Positions 16,171 to 24,317 of a stretch of DNA of 57,397 nt are shown piece by piece. Within the stretch, counting starts at the first letter, position 1. Each line of letters starts with the position of its first letter. The DNA is from Candidatus Nomurabacteria bacterium (GTDB lineage: Bacteria > Patescibacteriota > Minisyncoccia > Phycocordibacterales > UBA5272). The notes below the pieces were generated by a model. The model searched no databases and was not told where the DNA came from. It worked only from the letters and a program-made list of their open reading frames with translations. The DNA is taken from contig DOZK01000020.1 of the NCBI GenBank assembly GCA_003518045.1, forward strand, positions 19,292-76,688, in the 5' to 3' direction. The position numbers and the translations under genes were made by a program.

Positions 16171-17439
16171 ATGGCCCACATTATCTCTAACTTCGACAGT
16201 ATTGCCACCAATCAGTTAAGAATAGATGCTTTATCAATTCTGGAAAAGGGGAGCTTAGCAATAGACACTAATTTAGTTGTTAAAAGAGCCATTTCATTAG
16301 AAAATGAAATTCTTTTTGTTCATGGACATAAATATAATTTAAAAGATTATGATAAGGTTTTTGTTTTTGGATTTGGAAAGGCGTCTTGTAAAGCCGTACA
16401 AGAAATAGAAAGTATTTTAGGAAATAAAATAGCAGGTGGAATAGTAATTGATAAACATATAAGTGAATGTAATTATGTAAAAGTATATAAAGGCTCTCAC
16501 CCGCTTCCAACATCGTACAATGTTGAAATCTCACAAAAAATAAAAGACTTGGCTGAAAGTTTAACAGAAAAAGATTTAGCAATAGTTGTTGTCTCAGGTG
16601 GAGGCTCTGCACTTTTGTGTTTACCACAATCTGAGTGCGAGCAAGGCAGTGAATTGTATTCTAATTTCCTTAAAGCTGGAGGGAATATAAAAGAATTAAA
16701 TATTTTACGTAAACATATTTCGACAATTAAAGGAGGGGGACTCGCTAAATTTTTATATCCAGCAACAGTGGTGAGTCTAGTTTTCTGTGATGTCCCAGGA
16801 GACCATTTCGGAGAGGTGGCATCTGGTCCAACTTATTTAGACCACTCAACTGTAGCTGATGCTGAAGCATTACTTACAAAACATAATATAAAAAATGTTT
16901 TTAGATTAAATGAAACTCCGAAAGAAGAAAAGTATTTTGAAAATGTAAGAAATGTTCCCATTGTTTCAAATAAAGAAGCATTGCGTGCGATGGAATTGGA
17001 AGCTAAAGAAAGAGGCTATGAAGTTATTCTTTTAGGGGATGAAGTTTATGACACACCGGAGATTTTTCTTAAAAATGCATATTCTGCTTTAAAAAATAAA
17101 AGTGTTGTAATAGCTGGTGGAGAGCTTTCTATTGCTCTTAAAAAAGAAGGTGGGATTGGAGGCAGAAATCTTTACACTGGAACTGAGGCATTAAATATAA
17201 TTAGTGATACAGATTTATTTATCGCATATGCATCAGACGGAATAGATAATAAATCGGTATATGCTGGTGCAGTTATTGATGCTGAAACTAAAAGAAAAAT
17301 AAAAGATAGAAATTTAGATGTAGAAAAGTTGCATGAAGACAATAAAGATAATGAAATCTTTGAAGAAATCGGGGAGGTAATAATCACAGGGGATACCGGA
17401 AGTAATGTTTCGGACCTTTATTTAATGATGAGAAATTAA
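16171..17439 (+). CDS. Glycerate 2-kinase (DUF4147/MOFRL family)
   Basis: The 422-residue protein phosphorylates D-glycerate to 2-phosphoglycerate with ATP. The N-terminal DUF4147 domain shows FGFGKASCKAV, the glycine-rich VVVSGGGSALLCLP loop and a GDHFGEVASGPT segment. The C-terminal MOFRL domain shows GGELSIAL, GIGGRNLYTG, a YASDGIDNKS segment and the closing DTGSNVSDLYLMM. Its product is the substrate of enolase, which is encoded 11 bp downstream, so the pair feeds glycerate directly into lower glycolysis. Confidence 0.92.
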   Translation: MAHIISNFDSIATNQLRIDALSILEKGSLAIDTNLVVKRAISLENEILFVHGHKYNLKDYDKVFVFGFGKASCKAVQEIESILGNKIAGGIVIDKHISECNYVKVYKGSHPLPTSYNVEISQKIKDLAESLTEKDLAIVVVSGGGSALLCLPQSECEQGSELYSNFLKAGGNIKELNILRKHISTIKGGGLAKFLYPATVVSLVFCDVPGDHFGEVASGPTYLDHSTVADAEALLTKHNIKNVFRLNETPKEEKYFENVRNVPIVSNKEALRAMELEAKERGYEVILLGDEVYDTPEIFLKNAYSALKNKSVVIAGGELSIALKKEGGIGGRNLYTGTEALNIISDTDLFIAYASDGIDNKSVYAGAVIDAETKRKIKDRNLDVEKLHEDNKDNEIFEEIGEVIITGDTGSNVSDLYLMMRN

Positions 17440-17450
17440 TTTAAAAAAGT

Positions 17451-18671
17451 ATGAGTAAAATAAAAAGCATAAGTGCAGAAATAATTAATGACTCAAGAAA
17501 TATTCCTACACTTTCTGTCTCTGTAATTGATGATTTAGGGAATATTGGTATTTGTATGGTTCCCTCTGGTGCTAGTACTGGTAAATATGAAGCTTTTGAA
17601 TTACGAGATGACGGTACAAGTAAAGGCGGAGTTACAAAAGCACAGGAAATTATAAATACAAAAATAAATGATGCACTTCTAGGAATGGACGTTGATAATC
17701 AAAGAGAAATTGATAATTTACTTCTAAAATTAGATGGAACTTCTAATAAAACTAACTTAGGAGGAAATAGCATGATAGGAGTAAGTATTGCAGTTGCAAA
17801 ATCTGCTTCTAAATCAGTTGGTAAAGAATTTTATGAATATTTAGAAACTTTGGCTGAAGTAACATCCTCCATTACTTGTCCAAAATTATATTTTAATTTA
17901 ATAAATGGTGGCAAACATGCAAATACGCAATTAGCTTTTCAGGAATATCATTTAGTTCCTCAAGTGGAAAGTGTTAAAGAGTCATTAGATATAGCCCAAA
18001 AAGTACAAGATGCTCTTGGGAATATTATTTCAGAAAAATATGGTGATGTGGCACGCGGGGACGAAGGGGGTTATGCGGTTCCAACAGAAAATATACGCGA
18101 GCCACTAGAGCTTTTATCTCAAGCAGTAAAAATTTGTGGTGTAGAAGATAAAGTCATGTTTGCGTTAGATGTTGCCGCTTCATCTTTTTATGATGAGTCT
18201 ACAGAATTATATAAAATTGGTAATGAAGAACACACAAAAGAGGAATTACGAGATACATATATTTCTTTTGCAGAATCTTTCCCAATAATTTCCATTGAAG
18301 ACCCATTCTTTGAAGAAGATTTTGAAGCTTTTAGAGATTTGCAATTAGCAATTCCAGAAGTAACAATTGTTGGAGATGATTTAACTGTAACTAATGTTGA
18401 AAGATTAAAGAGGGCTGTCTCCATTGCAAGGATAAAGGGAATGATTATCAAACCAAATCAAATTGGCACACTTTCAGAAACGATAGACACTATTACTTTT
18501 GCTCAAAAAAATAATATTAAATGTATAGTAAGCCACAGAAGCGGAGAGACATTAGATGATATGATTGCAGATATAACAATTGCTTTTAAAACTTTTGGAA
18601 TGAAGTCCGGTGCGCGTGGCCCGAAAGAAAGAGAAGTGAAATATCAAAGATTAAGTGCAATACAAAAATAA
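17451..18671 (+). CDS. eno: Enolase
   Basis: The 406-residue protein dehydrates 2-phosphoglycerate to phosphoenolpyruvate. The family motifs are intact: SGASTGKYEAFELRD, NGGKHANTQLAFQE, the metal ligands in ALDVAASSF, EDPFFEED and GDDLTVTN, the catalytic Lys in KPNQIGTLSET, and SHRSGET near the end. It is a little shorter than the usual 420-430 residues. It lies between glycerate kinase and pyruvate kinase with gaps of 11 and 2 bp. Confidence 0.97.
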   Translation: MSKIKSISAEIINDSRNIPTLSVSVIDDLGNIGICMVPSGASTGKYEAFELRDDGTSKGGVTKAQEIINTKINDALLGMDVDNQREIDNLLLKLDGTSNKTNLGGNSMIGVSIAVAKSASKSVGKEFYEYLETLAEVTSSITCPKLYFNLINGGKHANTQLAFQEYHLVPQVESVKESLDIAQKVQDALGNIISEKYGDVARGDEGGYAVPTENIREPLELLSQAVKICGVEDKVMFALDVAASSFYDESTELYKIGNEEHTKEELRDTYISFAESFPIISIEDPFFEEDFEAFRDLQLAIPEVTIVGDDLTVTNVERLKRAVSIARIKGMIIKPNQIGTLSETIDTITFAQKNNIKCIVSHRSGETLDDMIADITIAFKTFGMKSGARGPKEREVKYQRLSAIQK

Positions 18672-18673
18672 AT

Positions 18674-19480
18674 ATGGAAAGGAAAACAAATATCATAGCA
18701 ACAATAGGTCCGGCCACTAATAAAAAAGAAATTCTTTTACAGATATTACCTTTGATTGATATGGTTAGGCTTAATTTTTCTTGGGGGACACATGAAGAAA
18801 TGTCAGAAATAATTTCTTTAGTGAGAGAAGTAAGTGAGAAGATTGGTAAAAAAATTCTTATCATACAAGATTTATCAGGGCCCCGTACTCAAGAAAAAGA
18901 TGGGCATCATTTTACAGATGGTGCTACAGAAGTCCTTACAGAAAAAGATTTAAATGATTTGGTTTTTGGAGTTTCAAAAAATGTGGATTATGTCGCAATG
19001 TCTTATGTTGGGAAAGTAGATGACATAAAAGACTTACGTAATCATATGACAATTTTGGGCGCAAATATTCCAGTAATTGCAAAAATAGAAAGAAAAATCG
19101 CTGTGGAAAATATTGAGACAATTATTGATGAGTCAGATGCAATAATGATTGCAAGAGGGGATTTAGGATTAGCATTTCCGATAGAAGAAATTCCATTCCT
19201 TGAAAGAAGAATACTTTCAGCCTGTAATAAGAAAAATAAATATGTAATAGTTGCAACTGAGATGTTGCTTTCTATGGTAAAAAAAGATAGACCAACAAGA
19301 GCAGAAGTTACAGATGTTGCTTTCGCCGTTACAGGTGGAGCAAGTGCGGTGATGTTATCTGAAGAAACAACAGAAGGGGATTATCCAGTTGAAACCGTGA
19401 AGATATTGGATAGAATAATTAGAAACGCAGAGGCCCATAAGGTTTTATTTTGGCTAGAGAGCAGTGAAGTAGAAAAGTAA
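18674..19480 (+). CDS. pyk: Minimal pyruvate kinase (A domain only)
   Basis: At 268 residues this is far shorter than usual pyruvate kinases (about 470). The TIM-barrel A-domain motifs are present: NIIATIGPA, MVRLNFSWGTHEEM, IIQDLSGPRT, AMSYVGKVDDI, KIERKIAVENI, the metal-binding IMIARGDLG, and TEMLLSMVKKDRPTRAEVTDVA ending AVMLSEETTEGDYPVE. The beta-barrel B domain is reduced to a short loop of about 20 residues (EKDGHHFTDGATEVLTEKD), and the C-terminal regulatory domain is missing. Both ends look clean, with a tight operon fit 2 bp after eno, so it reads as a natural reduction, not a broken gene. The N-terminal half of the barrel around the B loop is the most diverged part. Confidence 0.85.
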   Translation: MERKTNIIATIGPATNKKEILLQILPLIDMVRLNFSWGTHEEMSEIISLVREVSEKIGKKILIIQDLSGPRTQEKDGHHFTDGATEVLTEKDLNDLVFGVSKNVDYVAMSYVGKVDDIKDLRNHMTILGANIPVIAKIERKIAVENIETIIDESDAIMIARGDLGLAFPIEEIPFLERRILSACNKKNKYVIVATEMLLSMVKKDRPTRAEVTDVAFAVTGGASAVMLSEETTEGDYPVETVKILDRIIRNAEAHKVLFWLESSEVEK

Positions 19481-19613
19481 CCTTTTATACTTCATGCGAG
19501 CGACGACAAAAAAAGTTTCGCTAAATGTAGTAAGCTATAGTTATTATGAACGAAGTGAATTTTTAATAGTGTTCTACATGTTCGCACTGAGAAAACTTTA
19601 TAATAATAAAAAT

Positions 19614-20585
19614 ATGACAAAATTAATTTACATTACACGAGCTATACCGGAAGTTGGTATTCAAATTATGAAAGATAATGGTTATATAGTTGATATTGGC
19701 TCTACAGATGACGCCCCATCAAAAGATGAATTGATAAAAACATTATCACAAAAACCATATGATGCTCTTGTTTCATTTTTGACTGACAGTATTGATAAAG
19801 AAATTTTTGACGCGTGTCCAACTATAAAAATAGTTGCGCAATATGCGGTTGGTTTTAATAATATTAATTTAGAAGATGCAAAAGAAAGAAATATTGTTAT
19901 AACAAATACTCCTGGATGTTCATCACGTGCTGTTGCTGAACACGCAGTTGCCCTCATGCTTTCATTAACAACAAGAGCAACTGAAGGAGACGAATATATT
20001 AGATCTGGGAAATTTACTGGATGGATGCCGGGATTATTAAATGGAGTTGATTTAACAGGAAAGACAATTGGTATTTTAGGTGGGGGTGCAATTGGGCAAG
20101 AGGTTGCATCTATTTTACATTTTGGATTTAATTGTCCGATTATTTATTCTGACGTTAAAGAAAATATTTTTTTGAAAGAAAAAATCGGTGCTACTTTTAT
20201 GGATAAAGAAAGTTTATTAAAACAAAGCGATATAGTTACACTGCATGTTCCGCTATTGCCTACCACTAAGCATTTAATAAATAAAGACACTTTTAGCTTA
20301 ATGAAAAAAGAAGCGTTTTTAATTAACACTTCACGCGGGCCTGTAATTGATGAAGTTGCCTTAGTCGAAGCTCTAAAAAATGGAGTTATAAAAGGTGCAG
20401 GGTTAGACGTTTTTGAATTTGAGCCAGCAATTACAGCCGGTTTGGAAGATATTCCGGACGTCGTTCTTACTCCGCATATTGCCTCATCACGTGCCAGCGT
20501 CCGAGCTGAAATGGCAAAAATAGTCGGACAAAATGTAGTTAATTTTTTCGAAAAGGGCGTAGCTTTGAATGAAGCTAGTTGTTAA
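19614..20585 (+). CDS. D-2-hydroxyacid dehydrogenase (glyoxylate/hydroxypyruvate reductase type)
   Basis: From the ATG at 19614 the protein has 323 residues, the normal family length. An open frame extends upstream, but those extra 40 residues do not look like protein. The NAD(P) fold shows GILGGGAIGQEVA, and the catalytic Arg, Glu and His appear in INTSRGPVIDE, DVFEFEPA and TPHIASS. The best match is to the glyoxylate/hydroxypyruvate reductase or glycerate dehydrogenase group. Placed after glycerate kinase, enolase and pyruvate kinase, it could supply or drain D-glycerate. The precise substrate is an inference. Confidence 0.83.
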   Translation: MTKLIYITRAIPEVGIQIMKDNGYIVDIGSTDDAPSKDELIKTLSQKPYDALVSFLTDSIDKEIFDACPTIKIVAQYAVGFNNINLEDAKERNIVITNTPGCSSRAVAEHAVALMLSLTTRATEGDEYIRSGKFTGWMPGLLNGVDLTGKTIGILGGGAIGQEVASILHFGFNCPIIYSDVKENIFLKEKIGATFMDKESLLKQSDIVTLHVPLLPTTKHLINKDTFSLMKKEAFLINTSRGPVIDEVALVEALKNGVIKGAGLDVFEFEPAITAGLEDIPDVVLTPHIASSRASVRAEMAKIVGQNVVNFFEKGVALNEASC

Positions 20586-20631
20586 ATCCCTTCTAGGGTT
20601 ATATTCCTCGTCAGCTTGCTCTAGTATCAGT

Positions 20632-20729
20632 GTCATCCTAGGCTTGACCTAGAATCCAGTGTCCACTGGATTCCAAATCCTCGCCTTCGTGATTACACTA
20701 TGGCGTGGCAAGCAAGTTTGGAAAGACAT
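20632..20729. repeat. Dispersed inverted repeat, copy 2
   Basis: It begins GTCATCCTAGGCTTGACC, contains AATCCAGTGTCCACTGGATTCC as a central palindrome, and ends GGAAAGACAT. It is the most diverged copy. The rest of the 223-base gap holds only the pyrG promoter. Confidence 0.7.
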
Positions 20730-20784
20730 ACGATACCCCGCCCTCGAGCTTTGAGGTAGTTCATTAGCCATTAATTGTAAAAAC

Positions 20785-20793
20785 TGCTATAAT
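20785..20793 (+). promoter_or_regulatory. pyrG extended -10 promoter
   Basis: TGCTATAAT is a perfect extended -10 element 15 bases before the ATG, so the leader would be about 8-9 bases. Confidence 0.65.
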
Positions 20794-20808
20794 ATAAAAA
20801 TATTAAAC

Positions 20809-22491
20809 ATGAAGCGCCACAAATATATCTTTGTTGTTGGGGGCGTTATGTCAGGGGTAGGTAAAGGAATTACCACCTCATCTATTGGGACCATTTTTCA
20901 AGCCAAGGGTTACAGTGTAAATATAATAAAAGCAGATCCATATTTGAATGTGGATGCTGGAACAATGAACCCAACAGAACACGGAGAAGTTTTCGTTTTA
21001 AATTGTGGACTAGAAACAGACCAAGACATGGGGAATTATGAGCGCTTCCTAAATCGTGATGCGAGCGAACTTGATTATATGACTTCCGGTATGGTTTATA
21101 GTTCTGTTATTAAACGCGAGCGAGAGCTTGGCTATAAAGGTAAATGTGTTGAGGCTGTTCCACATATTCGTGAAGAAATAACTTCACGCATAATTGCTAG
21201 TGCTAAGAAAAGTAAATCTGATATTTCTATAATCGAAATTGGTGGAACAATAGGGGACTATCAAAACATAATGTTTATAGAAGCGGCACGTGTTTTAAAA
21301 TTAGAAAACCCAGAAGATGTAGCTGTGATTATGGTTTCCTTCCTTCCAATTCCAGGAACTCTTGGAGAAATGAAATCCAAGCCAACACAAAATGCTGTGA
21401 GACAGCTTAACTCTTATGGATTAAATGCGGACTTTATTATTGCTCGTAGTGAATTTCCATTAGACGACAGAAGGAAAGAAAAAATTGCAATTTCTTGTAA
21501 TGTGCCAGCTATGCGTATTATTTCTGCGCCAGATATAGAAAGTATTTATGATGTTCCAGAAAATTTTGAAAAAGATAAATTAAGTGAAATGTTGGAAAAG
21601 ATGATGCATATGAAATCTCGTAAAATGGATTTGTCAGCGTGGTCTTCTTTTGTGAAGAAAGTTAAAAATACAAAAAAGGAAGTTACTATAGCAATTGTTG
21701 GAAAATATTTTGATACTGGAGACTTCGTTTTATCAGACGCTTATGTTTCTGTTATCGAAGCAATAAAGTTTTCAGCTTTCACGCAAGGTGCAAAACCAAA
21801 AATTATTTGGATGAATTCAAAACATTTTGAAGGTGATATTAAAAAAGCTGAAAGTCTATGTAAAGAACAATTTGCAAATGTTGATGGAATTATAGTGCCA
21901 GGAGGTTTCGGTGAAACTGGAGTAGAAGGAAAAATGCGCGTTATAAAATATGCTCGTGAAAATAAAATACCATATTTTGGACTTTGTTACGGTATGCAAT
22001 TAATGGTTGTAGAATATGCGAGAAATATGGCAGGATTAACTGACGCCCACACGACAGAAATAAATAAAGACACAAAATATCCAGTGATTGATATTATGGA
22101 ATCTCAGAAGAAGCACATGAAAGATGGGAATTACGGAGGGTCAATGAGATTGGGCGCTTATCCTTGTGAATTAAAATCAGGAAGTATTGCAAGAAAAGCA
22201 TATGAAAATGCTGGGAAGGGAAAAATTTCAGGTGATAAATATACAATTAGTGAGCGTCATCGTCATAGATTTGAAGTTAATAATCAGTATATTGAAGATT
22301 TAAAAAAGGCAGGACTTATTTTCTCGGGGACGTCCCCCGATGGTAGTCTTATGGAAATAGCTGAGCTTCCAAAATCCGTTCACCCATTTTTCCTAGGTAC
22401 ACAATTCCACCCAGAATTATTAGCTCGCCCACTTGATCCACATCCTCTATTTACAGATTTTATAAAAGCCGCACTTTCGGTTAAGAAATAA
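20809..22491 (+). CDS. pyrG: CTP synthase
   Basis: The 560-residue enzyme converts UTP to CTP with ATP and glutamine. The N-terminal amidoligase domain starts FVVGGVMSGVGKGITTSSIG (P-loop) and contains DPYLNVDAGTMNPTEHGEVFV and IIEIGGTIGDYQN. The C-terminal glutamine amidotransferase domain has the nucleophile Cys in YFGLCYGMQLMVVEYAR and the His-Glu pair in FLGTQFHPELLARP. It is a little longer than usual (about 535-545). It heads a short unit with the transporter gene 6 bp downstream. Confidence 0.97.
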   Translation: MKRHKYIFVVGGVMSGVGKGITTSSIGTIFQAKGYSVNIIKADPYLNVDAGTMNPTEHGEVFVLNCGLETDQDMGNYERFLNRDASELDYMTSGMVYSSVIKRERELGYKGKCVEAVPHIREEITSRIIASAKKSKSDISIIEIGGTIGDYQNIMFIEAARVLKLENPEDVAVIMVSFLPIPGTLGEMKSKPTQNAVRQLNSYGLNADFIIARSEFPLDDRRKEKIAISCNVPAMRIISAPDIESIYDVPENFEKDKLSEMLEKMMHMKSRKMDLSAWSSFVKKVKNTKKEVTIAIVGKYFDTGDFVLSDAYVSVIEAIKFSAFTQGAKPKIIWMNSKHFEGDIKKAESLCKEQFANVDGIIVPGGFGETGVEGKMRVIKYARENKIPYFGLCYGMQLMVVEYARNMAGLTDAHTTEINKDTKYPVIDIMESQKKHMKDGNYGGSMRLGAYPCELKSGSIARKAYENAGKGKISGDKYTISERHRHRFEVNNQYIEDLKKAGLIFSGTSPDGSLMEIAELPKSVHPFFLGTQFHPELLARPLDPHPLFTDFIKAALSVKK

Positions 22492-22497
22492 AATAAA

Positions 22498-23724
22498 ATG
22501 GTATTCTCAAAACTAAAATCTATTTTTAGTAATAAAGAAATTCCTTACGGAATACGTTTGATTACAAAGGTAACAAGTATTAGATGGTTTGGTTGGGGTT
22601 TTGCTGAAACCTTAATCCCAGTTTTACTTTTTTCATATGGAAATAGTTTTGCTGAGGCGGGACTTTTAAATGCAGCAGTTGATATTACTTTTATTTTGTC
22701 TCTTCCAATTATTGGAATGTTTGCAGATAAAGTAAGGGCAACAACTTTAATTTTGATTGGAGCTTTTCTTTATATATTTGTCGGGCTAGGATATTTCCTT
22801 ACGGGAGTTACTGGTATGGTAATATTTTTGGTCTTAGCAAGATTGATAAATGGAGTTAGCTGGGGGTTGGATGTTGTTGGACGAGATACATATTTTAGAA
22901 GACATGTAGATAAAAGTAAAATAGCAACTGCTTTTGGATATTTTGATACAGTTGCTAATTTTTGGTGGGTCGTGTCTGCAATTATTGGAATATTTCTTGT
23001 TAAATATTTTTCTATTACAAATTTACTTTTTCTAATTACACCATTTGCGGTTATCAGCCTTTTAGTGGTTTCAAAGTTTAGAAAGAAGGAAGAAAAAATT
23101 CACCCAGTTGCGACTCAAAAATTTTCGATTAATTTCTTAAAAGAAATTAAAGATTGGAGTTTGATGTTAAAAAGTATTGTCGGATTTAATTTCTTAATTT
23201 CTTTTACAGGAGCGGTGGTTATATTTTTCTTACCAATTGAAGTTTATCGAGATGGTGGAAGTTTAACTTTAGTAATACTTATGGGTATAGCTTATATATT
23301 ACCGACACTCACCGGATGGAGTTTGGGAAAATTATTTGATACTAAAGGTTATAAAACACTCGGAACAAGTTTAATTATTTTTGCATTATTACTTCTATCA
23401 CTTTCGTTTTTAACGAGTTTCTCTTGGAGGATAGCCATAATGTTTATTATAAGCATAATACTTGAACTTATTTCTGTAGGTAGTAATGAGCTGATTACAG
23501 CCACCGCAACACCAGAACATTTTGGTAGGGTGGAGGGTGTTATGAAAAGTATTACAACTATTGGTGCTATGATGGGACCTCTAATCGTTGGAATTTTAAT
23601 TGATATGACCAGTGCAAGTAGTGCATATATTTCTCTAGCTGTTATTATTTTTTCTCTAGCGATTATTTTTAAGGTATTAGATAGACAAGGATTTATAGAG
23701 AAATACGTTTTTATAGAAAGATAA
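22498..23724 (+). CDS. Major facilitator superfamily transporter
   Basis: The 408-residue protein has about 12 hydrophobic segments in two halves and a central polar loop (KFRKKEEKIHPV, near residue 195). The GMFADKVRATTL stretch after helix 2 corresponds to the MFS loop 2-3 signature, and a weaker repeat, GKLFDTKGYKTLG, occurs in the second half. The substrate cannot be told. It starts 6 bp after pyrG and is probably co-transcribed. Confidence 0.8.
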   Translation: MVFSKLKSIFSNKEIPYGIRLITKVTSIRWFGWGFAETLIPVLLFSYGNSFAEAGLLNAAVDITFILSLPIIGMFADKVRATTLILIGAFLYIFVGLGYFLTGVTGMVIFLVLARLINGVSWGLDVVGRDTYFRRHVDKSKIATAFGYFDTVANFWWVVSAIIGIFLVKYFSITNLLFLITPFAVISLLVVSKFRKKEEKIHPVATQKFSINFLKEIKDWSLMLKSIVGFNFLISFTGAVVIFFLPIEVYRDGGSLTLVILMGIAYILPTLTGWSLGKLFDTKGYKTLGTSLIIFALLLLSLSFLTSFSWRIAIMFIISIILELISVGSNELITATATPEHFGRVEGVMKSITTIGAMMGPLIVGILIDMTSASSAYISLAVIIFSLAIIFKVLDRQGFIEKYVFIER

Positions 23725-23735
23725 TAATATTTGCG

Positions 23736-23744
23736 TGATACAAT
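23736..23744 (+). promoter_or_regulatory. Extended -10 box of the RhuM-like gene
   Basis: TGATACAAT ends 6 bases before the ATG at 23751, another predicted leaderless start. Confidence 0.5.
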
Positions 23745-23750
23745 ATAAAT

Positions 23751-24152
23751 ATGAAGAATGATCTTAATTTACCCCATGTTCATACTCAAGACCAGCCAAA
23801 ACTTGTAAAAGAAGGAGTGTTTATTATTGATAAAGAAGTTTGGAGTACGCAAAAAAGAATTGCTAGAATTTATGGACGAAGTGTTCCAACTATAAATGAC
23901 CATTTGAAAAAAATGTATAGAGAGAAAGAATTAACGAAGGCATTAACGGAAAGAGCTTTAATGGTTACACAAAAAGAAGGTAAAAAAGAAGTGGCACGTA
24001 AAACTTATGTTTATAATACCGATGTTGTAATTGCTATAGGCTTTCGCGTGAAAGGGGAATGGGGAAAAGAATTTCGCATCTGGGCCAGAGAAGTCGTAAG
24101 AGAAAGTTATGACCCGTTGGAACAAATTAAACATTTAGTGGTTAGGAGGTAA
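23751..24152 (+). CDS. RhuM-like protein, N-terminal part only
   Basis: The 133-residue protein matches the N-terminal region of RhuM/virulence-type proteins: WSTQKRIARIYGRSVPTINDHLKKMYREKEL (helix-turn-helix-like), MVTQKEGKKEVARKTYVYNTDVVIAIGFRVKG and FRIWAREVVRE. Full-length RhuM proteins are more than twice this size, so the gene is either a natural short form or a truncated remnant. The stop is followed by low-complexity GTAGTAG sequence. The molecular function of the family is unknown. Confidence 0.7.
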   Translation: MKNDLNLPHVHTQDQPKLVKEGVFIIDKEVWSTQKRIARIYGRSVPTINDHLKKMYREKELTKALTERALMVTQKEGKKEVARKTYVYNTDVVIAIGFRVKGEWGKEFRIWAREVVRESYDPLEQIKHLVVRR

Positions 24153-24243
24153 TTTTAGTAGGTAGTAAATAGTGGGTAGTAGGTAGTTGGATACACACAG
24201 GAGATAAAATATTCAATGAAACAATTTTGTTATTCAAAAATAC

Positions 24244-24278
24244 AGACACTGGATTCCAAATTAAATTTGGAATGACAT
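24244..24278. repeat. Dispersed inverted repeat, half copy 3
   Basis: GACACTGGATTCCAAATT followed by AATTTGGAATGACAT is the right half of the element only. It sits in a 165-base gap made mostly of GTAGTAG and ACTACGCACTAC tracts, which are inverted relative to each other. Confidence 0.7.
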
Positions 24279-24317
24279 GAATACGAATTTGTATTACTAC
24301 GCACTACGCACTACTTA

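Noticed and set aside
18674..19480. Pyruvate kinase as a pseudogene
   Set aside because: The frame is intact, barrel motifs are conserved and the ends are tight within the operon, so a reduced but working enzyme is more likely.
19494..19613. N-terminal extension of the hydroxyacid dehydrogenase
   Set aside because: The extra 40 residues do not fit the family, and the ATG at 19614 starts the normal fold.
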